NCBI GenBank assembly: GCA_035534175.1
Contig: DATLSM010000044.1
Coordinates: 1 to 6,122, forward strand
Direction: 5' to 3'
Source: DATLSM01 sp035534175
Lineage (GTDB): Bacteria > Actinomycetota > Thermoleophilia > Solirubrobacterales > 70-9
DNA: 6,122 nt
Made by a program: the position numbers and the translations under genes. The notes under the pieces were generated by a model, which saw nothing but the letters and a program-made list of their open reading frames with translations, was not told the DNA's origin and made no database searches. Positions within the stretch are counted from its first letter, which is position 1, and the number at the start of each line of letters is the position of its first letter. Shown here one piece after another: positions 1 through 4,874 of this stretch.

Positions 1-19
1 CCCCGACGGAAAGAGCCGC

Positions 20-72
20 CCGCCCCCACCGCTCCACCTCGGCCTACGGCCTCGGCTACGCGGTGGGGGCGG
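20..72. repeat. Perfect 13-bp GC-rich inverted repeat around a 27-nt loop
   Basis: Bases 20-32 (CCGCCCCCACCGC) are the exact reverse complement of 60-72. The 27-nt loop has its own internal repetition: the motif CCTCGGC occurs twice, and GGCC-TAC-GGCC lies at 41-51. The structure could be the terminator of a gene lying left of the window or a dispersed palindromic element. No T-tract follows the right arm, which does not exclude an actinobacterial terminator. What lies further left is not visible, so its role is open. Confidence 0.6.
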
Positions 73-111
73 TGCTGGTGCGTCTCATACCTGGGGAATT
101 CCTGTGATCCG

Positions 112-312
112 ATGTGGGGAGCTTTGCGTGATCACGCGCACATTAACGGTAGGGTCTGCCAGAACCTGCAGAACCTGATCCCTGCGGGCTCTGGCTACAC
201 GCTGCAGGAAGCGAAGGGGATCAACGACAAGGGCCAGATCATCGCGTACGCTCAGCCCGAAGGCTATGTCAGCAACCCCGTCCACGCTGTTCTGTTGACA
301 CCGAACAACTGA
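112..312 (+). pseudogene. C-terminal fragment of an HAF-repeat protein
   Basis: The translated segment carries NLQNLIPAGSGYTL (about residues 18-31 from the ATG at 112), then EAKGINDKGQI and ends HAVLLTPNN. This matches, from memory, the last repeat and end of HAF-repeat proteins, which carry tandem repeats with 'A.gIN..GqivG' and 'hAFl' motifs and are often predicted to be secreted. Only about one and a half repeats are present, whereas family members have many. There is no signal peptide, and the ATG at 112 has no convincing ribosome binding site. The frame is open back to base 1, but residues coded by 1-111 are Arg/Pro/Ala-rich and do not resemble HAF repeats. I read it as a 5'-truncated remnant with its original stop and terminator. 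A partial gene entering from the left is less likely but possible. Confidence 0.5.
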
Positions 313-322
313 ACGTCGTGCG

Positions 323-359
323 CCAAGTCGCCCCAGAGGACGTCTCTGGGGCGACTTGG
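323..359 (+). terminator. Intrinsic-type terminator, 16-bp perfect stem
   Basis: Bases 323-338 (CCAAGTCGCCCCAGAG) pair perfectly with 344-359 across the five-base loop GACGT. The stem begins 11 bases after the TGA of the HAF fragment. No T-run follows on either strand. Position and stability fit a terminator of the T-less type common in actinobacteria. Being symmetrical, it could also stop transcripts reading leftwards out of the minus-strand operon at 628-1854. Confidence 0.8.
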
Positions 360-627
360 TAGTACCCCGCGATCGCTCTGACTAGCCTTGGCCGAGGAAT
401 TGGCTGGGATTGGCGCGGGCGGGTCCAAGGCGGTAGCGATTCGGAGCTCGTACGACCAACCAGCGCATCGGGCGTCGGCACGGGAAGCTGGTGCGACTGA
501 AAGACGCACTGACCATCAGGTCCAAGCGAGCCACCATCAACCCACCACAGGAGGGGGCTCCTCTGCCTCGGGACACCCTCGCCGCGCTCAGCGCTGTGCG
601 TCAGGCGGCTTGCTAGGGGTTGCTGGG
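360..627. other. Non-coding stretch, no supported gene
   Basis: These 268 bases lie between the terminator and the 3' end of the DUF6036 gene. The longest forward frame with any codon character runs from about 437 to the TAG near 613; it has no start with a ribosome binding site, no family I recognise, and a basic, low-complexity composition. A small hairpin AGGAG-GGGG-CTCCT sits at 549-562 and could add weak termination downstream of the minus-strand operon. I see no RNA gene or transposon end. Confidence 0.5.
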
Positions 628-1164
628 CTATGTAGCGATTGCCTTAAGCATTGTGCGCAGCCCATGCTTTTCCTCCGCTGTGAGCGGCAAGGCTTCGCTT
701 CGTCGCAGGAGCTCATCCAGCTCGACCAGCCCGGCGGCAAGAGCATCGCGGGCGAACTCCCAGTCGCGCTCGCGACCGGCGGCACACTTGGCAAGGACCA
801 GGTCGTGGCGCTCGAGGCAGAGCGCGACCACGCGGCCAACTTCACCAGGGCGTCTTTGTACCTCGACATGAACGAGTCGATCCTCCCAGTCGGCCGGAGC
901 CTTTGCGGTCTCCGGTCCGACTCCATGGGCGTAGTAGCCATAGGTGCTTTGGAATGGAGATCCGTCACCGAGGACAGCGTCAATTTCCTCGGCCCGCTCG
1001 GGATTCTTGCGCGGGTATACGTCTGCCTCCAGCGAGAGAAGCATCGTCTGAGGAGGATCCTCGACGCTGCCGAGGATCGCCTGGCTTCCGATGACGACGA
1101 TCTCTGATTCTTCGCAGATCGAAGCCGCCGCGGCGATTAGATGATCGAAGTCGGGTTTTTGCAC
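628..1164 (-). CDS. DUF6036-type nucleotidyltransferase-fold protein, candidate toxin of a TA pair
   Basis: This 178-residue protein starts at a GTG (1162-1164) three bases after the stop of the HTH gene, so translation is probably coupled. I recognise the DUF6036 family by VVIGSQAILG (23-32), SLEADVYP (44-51), GSPF (68-71), YYAHGVGPETA (77-87) and DLVLAKCAAGRERD (121-134). Known family logic: polymerase-beta-type nucleotidyltransferases have a Gly-Ser turn followed by acidic metal ligands spaced by one residue. Here Gly26-Ser27 and Glu46/Asp48 occupy those places, with Glu replacing the usual first Asp. The Asp121...Lys126...Arg131...Asp134 block resembles the conserved Lys/Asp region of AbiEii/MenT-type toxins. 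Length is complete for the family. I infer a cytoplasmic toxin that may modify tRNA or another nucleic acid; no target can be read from the sequence. It could instead be a catalytically inactive regulator. Confidence 0.85.
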   Translation of the reverse strand: MQKPDFDHLIAAAASICEESEIVVIGSQAILGSVEDPPQTMLLSLEADVYPRKNPERAEEIDAVLGDGSPFQSTYGYYAHGVGPETAKAPADWEDRLVHVEVQRRPGEVGRVVALCLERHDLVLAKCAAGRERDWEFARDALAAGLVELDELLRRSEALPLTAEEKHGLRTMLKAIAT

Positions 1165-1167
1165 CGC

Positions 1168-1854
1168 TCAGCGAATCCTCGCGAGGATCTTTCGCCGCTC
1201 TGGCTCACTGAGCGCTCCGGCTAAAGGAGAGTTCTGGCGCAGGTCGCGTCCGCGAGGATCGTCTGTCCCGATCACCTTTCGCAGTTGGGCCATCGGCAGC
1301 GCGAAGACCTCCCGCCAGGCCGCTGCGTGGCGCGGGTCGATCTTGCCCTGGCGCGCCCATCGCTCGAGCTTTCGCTCGGCCTCTTCGATCATTGGCCGTC
1401 GCAGGCGTGGCGCGATTGCTCGGTGATAGGCCAGACTTCGCAGCTCAGAGATCCGGTGTCGATCGGCCGAGGCGAGCTCTGCATGAAGCAAGCGACCGGG
1501 GCGCATCCGCTGGGCTTGCTGCCGCGCACCGACCATTACCGGCTCCAGTGTGTGCAGCTGCCGCCGCCCGGAGGCCCGGCCTTCCTCCACCTGCTCATAG
1601 ACATCGAGCAGTGGGGGGATAGGCACCTCTTTGCGCCCGCTCCTCGAAAGGACGACGGGGAGATCTCCGGAGTCGATCCAATTGTTGAGCGCTGTGTGGC
1701 TGACCCCCAAAAACTGCGCGGCGAGGTTCCGGGAGACCGTCCCCTCAAGGGCCTCTTCCAGGTCCTCGCGGACCAATGCCACCTCCGGGTTGGGTTCAGC
1801 CCGCCGCAAGCGCGCGATGTTGCGCAACGTCCGTTTTCTGTCCGTGACGTTCAT
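1168..1854 (-). CDS. HTH DNA-binding protein, candidate antitoxin/autorepressor
   Basis: The 228-residue protein starts at the ATG at 1854, preceded on its strand by GGAAAGG two bases away. Residues about 39-80 form an excisionase/MerR-like winged helix-turn-helix: SRNLAAQFLGVSHTALNNWI, then DSGDLP and a GRKEVPIPPLLDV wing. The C-terminal half (about 138-228) is basic and helical, with RRPMIEEAERKLERW, GKIDPRHAAAW and DLRQNSPLAGALSEPER, a region I have seen in actinobacterial HTH proteins encoded beside DUF6036 genes. Gene order (DNA-binding gene first, nucleotidyltransferase second, 3-base gap) matches many antitoxin-first TA operons. The array of CAAACTT half-sites and the promoter just upstream suggest that it represses its own operon. 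The C-terminal part probably contacts the partner protein; that is inference. A plain transcription factor is the alternative. Confidence 0.85.
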   Translation of the reverse strand: MNVTDRKRTLRNIARLRRAEPNPEVALVREDLEEALEGTVSRNLAAQFLGVSHTALNNWIDSGDLPVVLSRSGRKEVPIPPLLDVYEQVEEGRASGRRQLHTLEPVMVGARQQAQRMRPGRLLHAELASADRHRISELRSLAYHRAIAPRLRRPMIEEAERKLERWARQGKIDPRHAAAWREVFALPMAQLRKVIGTDDPRGRDLRQNSPLAGALSEPERRKILARIR

Positions 1855-1872
1855 TGCCTTTCCATCTTAGCT

Positions 1873-1954
1873 CAAACTTTCAGTATTTCGCCAATTTCTG
1901 CAAGTTTAGAGGTCCTCGCAAACTTGCAGGAAGTCGCTATTTTATGCAAGTTTA
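1873..1954. repeat. Two 36-bp direct repeats, 46-bp period, in the TA-like promoter region
   Basis: Bases 1873-1908 and 1919-1954 align without gaps at 29 of 36 positions. Each unit begins with CAAACTT and ends with GCAAGTTTA, so half-sites alternate in orientation at 1873-1879, 1901-1907, 1919-1925 and 1947-1953, with centres 28, 18 and 28 bases apart. The block lies 19-100 bases upstream of the HTH start in a stretch much richer in A/T than the rest of the window. Repeated inverted half-sites directly ahead of an HTH-led operon are typical of cooperative autorepressor operators. I see no other copy in the window. Confidence 0.75.
1898..1929. promoter_or_regulatory. Central palindromic operator candidate
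   Basis: CTGCAAGTTT (1898-1907) is an exact inverted repeat of AAACTTGCAG (1920-1929). Between them GAGG-T-CCTC (1909-1917) continues the dyad with a one-base slip. It is formed by the inner arms of the two 36-bp repeats. In transcripts from the promoter at 1939-1967 it would lie in the leader and could also fold as a hairpin, so control at the DNA or RNA level are both possible. The most likely ligand is the HTH protein encoded downstream on the minus strand. Confidence 0.65.
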
Positions 1955-1967
1955 CTGCCTGGGTAAA
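1939..1967 (-). promoter_or_regulatory. Sigma-70-type promoter of the HTH/DUF6036 operon
   Basis: On the minus strand TTTACC (1967-1962) lies 17 bases from TAAAAT (1944-1939), four of six and five of six matches to the -35 and -10 consensus. Transcription would begin near 1932 and give a leader of about 78 bases before the ATG at 1854. The spacer contains the fourth half-site (1945-1954), so a repressor bound there would block polymerase. This is a motif prediction only. Confidence 0.5.
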
Positions 1968-1974
1968 GGGAAAT

Positions 1975-2368
1975 CGGCAGTTAGTATCTAGCGAACGACA
2001 CGCAGATCGGGATAAAGAGCGCCGCTGCCCCCGGAGTCAACCCAGCGAGGCAAGCCCAACGGAGCTGAGCACAAATCAAGGTGACCCGAAGACCTCTGGC
2101 TGTGAGCGACACGTCCGAGCGCCTGGGTAGGTCGACGCCAGACCTCCGTTCGGTTGGCTCTCGGAATGTCAGCAACCGCGGAGAGCCGCTTCTCCGAAAA
2201 ACTGTCGGAGGCCGCACCATAGCGGTGCGAAGCTGCAGCACCACCCAGTCCGACACCTTGGTAAAGCCTTCGTCCACCACAGCCGGGGAGCCCACTCGAC
2301 CGACGGTCTCCGAAGCGCGTGGGTGGCCAATCCTGCCGTGCGCATTGTCGCGGTAGCCTGCTGCCGGC
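1975..2368. other. Intergenic stretch without a supported gene; small hairpins
   Basis: About 390 bases separate the operator region from the epimerase. Open frames exist on both strands (for example 2081-2356 forward and 1981-2295 reverse), but their products are Arg/Ser/Thr-rich, match no family I know and lack ribosome binding sites. Short hairpins are visible: CGGAGA/TCTCCG (2179-2184 with 2191-2196), the overlapping alternative CTCCGA/TCGGAG (2192-2197 with 2204-2209), and CGCACC/GGTGCG (2213-2218 with 2224-2229). In such GC-rich DNA these may be chance. Confidence 0.4.
2354..2359 (+). promoter_or_regulatory. Possible -10 box for a leaderless epimerase transcript
   Basis: TAGCCT fits the actinobacterial TANNNT -10 pattern and ends nine bases before the GTG at 2369. 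That would place transcription start at or next to the start codon. No Shine-Dalgarno sequence is present in the 30 bases upstream, and no clear -35 is seen. The TAG inside the box is also the in-frame stop that limits the gene's 5' extension. Confidence 0.3.
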
Positions 2369-3286
2369 GTGGTGCCCTTACCTCCCTCAGGCCAGCAGCA
2401 CGAAATCGCCTACGGTGAGCAGTCGGCGACGATCGTCGAGGTCGGCGGCGGAGTTCGGGAGTACTTCGTCGGCGATCGGGCGGTGCTCGACCCATATCCG
2501 CTCGACGCGGTCTGCGACGGTGCGCATGGGGCGCCGCTGATTCCCTGGCCCAACCGCTTGGCCGACGGGCGCTACAGCTTCGACGCGGCCGACTATCAGA
2601 TCGCGCTGAACGAGCCGACGAAGCAGAACGCGATCCATGGCTTTCTGCGCTGGCGGAGCTGGCAGGCCGAGAAACGGGAGGCGGCGCGGGTCGTGATGCG
2701 GACCATGCTCCACCCGCTCGAGGGCTATCCGTTCGCGCTCGACGTCCGGGTTACCTACGAACTCGGCGCGGGAGGGCTGACCGTAACCACATCTGCGACA
2801 AACGTCGGCAAGAACGCGTGCCCCTTCGCCTCCGGTCAGCATCCATATATCTCCCCCGGCGAGGGGTTGATCGACGAGTGCGAGCTGCAGGTCGGGGCCG
2901 AGACCCGGATCCTCACCGACGTCGAGCGCCAGCTCCCGACCGGTACCCAGGCGGTCGCCGGCACCCCGTTCGACTTCCGGACCGCGCGGCGGCTGGGGGA
3001 CCTGCGGATCGACTTCGCCTTCACCGACCTGGCGCGCGAGGGGGACGGCATGGCCCGTGTTTGGCTCCGGTCACCGGACTCGAGCGTCGTCGAGCTCTGG
3101 GTCGACGAGCACTACCCGATCCTCGAGCTATACACCGGAGATACGCTGAGCAAGCCACGGCGACGCCGTGGCCTCGCTGCCGAGCCGATGACCTGCCCGC
3201 CCAACGGGCTGCAGACCGGGGAGGGGCTGCTGCGGCTCGAGCCCGGCGAGTCGACGACCAGCCGCTGGGGCGTGAAGCTGTCCTGA
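2369..3286 (+). CDS. Aldose 1-epimerase (galactose mutarotase) family protein
   Basis: The 305-residue product has the GalM-like beta-sandwich signatures in order: VGGGVREY (25-32), PLIPWPNRLADGRYSF (56-71, with the sugar-contacting Asn-Arg pair), NAIHGFLR (87-94, His90), SGQHPYI (155-161, His158), IDFAFTDL (214-221, Asp215) and EPMTCPPNGL (272-281, Glu272). In the family the two histidines and the late glutamate act as acid and base in interconverting alpha and beta anomers of aldoses. Length is normal and no signal peptide is seen, so it should be cytoplasmic. An in-frame TAG at 2354 forces the start to GTG 2369 or GTG 2372; neither has a ribosome binding site, which suggests leaderless translation. 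The substrate is unknown. A glucose-dehydrogenase-like remnant follows on the opposite strand, so aldose oxidation is a plausible context. Confidence 0.92.
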   Translation: MVPLPPSGQQHEIAYGEQSATIVEVGGGVREYFVGDRAVLDPYPLDAVCDGAHGAPLIPWPNRLADGRYSFDAADYQIALNEPTKQNAIHGFLRWRSWQAEKREAARVVMRTMLHPLEGYPFALDVRVTYELGAGGLTVTTSATNVGKNACPFASGQHPYISPGEGLIDECELQVGAETRILTDVERQLPTGTQAVAGTPFDFRTARRLGDLRIDFAFTDLAREGDGMARVWLRSPDSSVVELWVDEHYPILELYTGDTLSKPRRRRGLAAEPMTCPPNGLQTGEGLLRLEPGESTTSRWGVKLS

Positions 3287-3306
3287 TGTCTCCCGCGCCG
3301 CCACCT

Positions 3307-3470
3307 TCAAGCCGCTGCGCCAGCGCTGAGCTCGAACACGACCTTGATGTCATCGGGTTGGGTCTCCAGCGCTTCCGCAAGCTCTCCAGCGGCACCCGGC
3401 GGGTGATGAGGCGCTCCAGCCAGTTGCGGTCGGCTGCGGGGAGAGCGTCGGCCGCTGCTCGGTAGTCGCC
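3307..3470 (-). pseudogene. 3' remnant of a glucose-1-dehydrogenase-like zinc MDR gene, frameshifted
   Basis: Read on the minus strand from about 3470, one frame gives GDYRAAADAL, PAADRNWLERL, ITRRVPLES. A second frame from 3378 gives AEALETQPDDIKVVFEL and ends with a TGA at 3307-3309. Joined, these match the C-terminal end of medium-chain, zinc-dependent glucose/alcohol dehydrogenases, which commonly end '...WLerLItrRvpLe.f.eALer.pdDiKVV.el'. One base appears to be missing near 3378-3381, since ESxAEALE would read through if it were restored. Only about 55 of the usual roughly 350 codons remain; the NAD(P)-binding and zinc-binding parts are absent, replaced upstream by the phosphatase promoter and gene. 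It is therefore a dead fragment. The family is recognised from memory of its C-terminal pattern. A sequencing error could explain the frameshift but not the truncation. Confidence 0.7.
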
Positions 3471-3498
3471 CCTTAACTTCTCACCGCCCGTCCGGCGC

Positions 3499-3504
3499 TA
3501 GATT
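3499..3504 (+). promoter_or_regulatory. Possible -10 box for a leaderless phosphatase transcript
   Basis: TAGATT fits TANNNT and ends seven bases before the ATG at 3512, the spacing expected when transcription starts on the start codon. No Shine-Dalgarno sequence precedes the ATG. A TTAACT at 3473-3478 is the nearest -35-like hexamer but sits 20 bases away, which is longer than ideal. Confidence 0.4.
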
Positions 3505-3511
3505 GGCGGTG

Positions 3512-4186
3512 ATGGCCGCCGAGCGCCTGGCAATCCTCTTCGACATCGACGGCACGCTGATCGACACCGGCGGCGCTGGGGCCGCCTCTTGGCGCCTTGC
3601 GTTCGACGAGATCTACGGGATCGCGGCTGACATCGGCGAGTTCACCGACGCCGGTATGACCGACCCGGAGGTGGGGCGGAAGACCTTCGAAGCGGTCCTG
3701 CACCGCGAGCCCGAGCGCAGGGAGTTCACGAAGCTGATGGAGCGTCGCCTCTACTTTCTTCACCAGACGGTCGAGAAATCAGAGGACTACCGCGTGTTGG
3801 CGGGGGTCGAGAAGCTCCTCCCCGAACTGATCGACGGGGGTTACCTGGTCGGCTTGGTTACCGGCAACACTGAAGCCGCGGCGCACATCAAGCTCCACCG
3901 GGCGAAGCTCAACCGCTTCTTCTCCTTCGGCGGCTATGGCTCGGATTCAACCGAGCGCTCCGAGGTAACGAGGATCGCGCTGAAGCGCGCCGAGCTCGTC
4001 TTCGGCACCGAGATCGAACCGGAGCAGGCGATTGCTGTCGGCGACACCCCGCTCGACGTCAAGGGCGCCCACGCCGCCGGCATCGAGTGCGTCGGCGTCG
4101 GCAGTCACCACTTCACCGCCGAGCAGCTTCGCGAGGCGGGCGCTGACTACGCGATCGTCTCGCTTGAGGAGGGCCTGCCGCTCTGA
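3512..4186 (+). CDS. HAD-superfamily hydrolase, phosphoglycolate-phosphatase-like
   Basis: The 224-residue product shows HAD motif I as LFDIDGTLIDT (9-19; nucleophile Asp11, acid/base Asp13), motif II as LVTGNT (115-120; Thr117) and motif IV as AVGDTPLDVKGA (175-186; metal-binding Asp178 and Asp182). The roughly 80 residues between motifs I and II form an alpha-helical cap of the C1 type, as in phosphoglycolate phosphatase and beta-phosphoglucomutase. The motif III lysine cannot be assigned with certainty; Lys128 and Lys132 are candidates. Members hydrolyse phosphate esters of small molecules in the cytoplasm with Mg2+; the substrate cannot be told from sequence. I chose ATG 3512 because a TANNNT box lies seven bases upstream. 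In-frame TTG 3503 and GTG 3509 would add three or one residues. The gene is separated from the epimerase by a dehydrogenase remnant, so they are probably not one operon. Confidence 0.9.
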   Translation: MAAERLAILFDIDGTLIDTGGAGAASWRLAFDEIYGIAADIGEFTDAGMTDPEVGRKTFEAVLHREPERREFTKLMERRLYFLHQTVEKSEDYRVLAGVEKLLPELIDGGYLVGLVTGNTEAAAHIKLHRAKLNRFFSFGGYGSDSTERSEVTRIALKRAELVFGTEIEPEQAIAVGDTPLDVKGAHAAGIECVGVGSHHFTAEQLREAGADYAIVSLEEGLPL

Positions 4187-4385
4187 CTCGTTCCCGGCAC
4201 TAGTTTCAAGAGTGCCTGATTGGCGGATGGGGCGCAGACCCTGGGTCCTCTCCCAGTAGTCGTTAGTCGAGTGTATTCAGGCGGTCACGAGACTCGGCGC
4301 GATGCGGCGGCTCGGCGCGGCATCGATGTGTCGAGCGCGGGCATCCCATCGCCGCCTGGGTCTCAACGTCGCCGCAGCCAGGTGT

Positions 4386-4538
4386 GACCTGAGGAAGGCG
4401 TTCTTCGATCCCTTTGTGGCTGGCCGCGGGACCAACGTGGGCCCCGTCCAGCACCAGTTCACCGATGCCCTCTACGGCACGGTGGGCTCGGGCAACCTGG
4501 AAAAGACGGTCGTCGTCGACGGAGTCGTGCCTCCGTAA
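4386..4538 (+). pseudogene. Possible 3' gene remnant, family not recognised
   Basis: From GAC 4386 to the TAA at 4536-4538 the frame has nearly all third positions G or C and mostly G in first positions, as in a real gene of this genome. It reads as about 50 residues including FFDPFVAGRGTNVGP, FTDALYGTVGSGN and TVVVDGVVPP. Upstream in the same frame (from about 4302) the composition turns Arg-rich and random. There is no start codon with a ribosome binding site. I do not recognise the family; it looks like the tail of a larger, perhaps secreted, protein. The opposite-strand frame across 4263-4571 is most likely its shadow. Confidence 0.25.
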
Positions 4539-4757
4539 GAATTCGACGCCAACGGCGAATCCTCTTACCAAAGCGTTTATTCGTTGGTGCGGTAGGTCGA
4601 AGCCAGCAGCTGCCGCGAGGCGTCGCGCCTATCCAGCCGCACTCACAGGCGGCGGTGAAGCGACCGGTCTCACCGAGGGCCGCTCTCGACTCGAGCGTTG
4701 TGCTTGGGTCCAGACAAGGGCCGGGCCAGACCTAACCCGAAGTTACCCCGAATAGCG

Positions 4758-4803
4758 GCCCCCTGATCGCCCCCGATCCCGCTCCCGATGTGGGGTAGGG
4801 GGC
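4758..4803 (+). terminator. Terminator-like stem ahead of the transposase
   Basis: GCCCCCT (4758-4764) pairs with AGGGGGC (4797-4803), followed at once by TTTT. The 32-base loop contains further complementary runs (CCCC near 4771 and GGGG at 4792-4795) that could extend the stem. Such a structure near an insertion-sequence end can shield the transposase gene from outside transcription; that role is inferred. Confidence 0.4.
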
Positions 4804-4858
4804 TTTTGCAGGCGCACTTATGTAGCCAAGAGTTCTGCCATTTTTCCGTCCGGTGAAT

Positions 4859-4874
4859 GGGGGATACTTCCCTC
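4859..4874 (+). promoter_or_regulatory. Hairpin over the transposase ribosome binding site
   Basis: GGGGGA (4859-4864) can pair with TCCCTC (4869-4874) across the loop TACT, giving six pairs including one G-U, and the stem touches the ATG at 4875. It would mask the Shine-Dalgarno sequence. Sequestered ribosome binding sites are a known way for insertion sequences to keep transposase expression low; its use here is inferred. Confidence 0.35.

Larger units (their letters stand above)
4187..4874. other. Intergenic stretch between the phosphatase and the insertion sequence
   Basis: These 688 bases hold no gene I can name. Two short hairpins follow the phosphatase stop: GGCACT/AGTGCC (4196-4201 with 4211-4216) and CTGGG/CCCAG (4241-4245 with 4252-4256); the first may be a weak terminator. 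The stretch 4386-4538 has codon character (see its entry). From about 4540 to 4750 nothing is recognisable. The final part, from about 4758, holds a terminator-like stem and probably the left end of the insertion sequence. Confidence 0.5.

Noticed and set aside
437..613. Forward frame ending in TAG with some codon character (contains LVRLKDALTIRSKRATI)
   Set aside because: No start with a ribosome binding site and no recognisable family; too little to call a gene or a remnant.
388..1107. Long forward open frame of 239 codons
   Set aside because: Most of it lies antisense to the DUF6036 gene, whose product is recognisable. The forward product has no family resemblance and no ribosome binding site.
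1873..1954. Repeats considered as a CRISPR array or plasmid-type iterons
   Set aside because: Only two imperfect units with a 10-base gap, no spacers, and no cas or replication gene; position ahead of an HTH gene fits an operator better.
1285..2130. Forward open frame of 281 codons
   Set aside because: It is a shadow of the HTH gene and runs through the operator region; its product is compositionally odd and matches nothing.
1981..2356. Overlapping open frames on both strands in the gap before the epimerase
   Set aside because: Products are Arg/Ser/Thr-rich without motifs, and no ribosome binding sites are present; expected by chance in GC-rich DNA.
2818..3465. Forward frame of 215 codons overlapping the epimerase
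   Set aside because: It is a +1 shadow of the epimerase, with a typical Arg/Ala/Pro-rich composition, continuing into the dehydrogenase remnant.
4263..4571. Minus-strand frame of 102 codons
   Set aside because: Codon-position bias favours the forward frame over 4386-4538; the minus product resembles no family I know.
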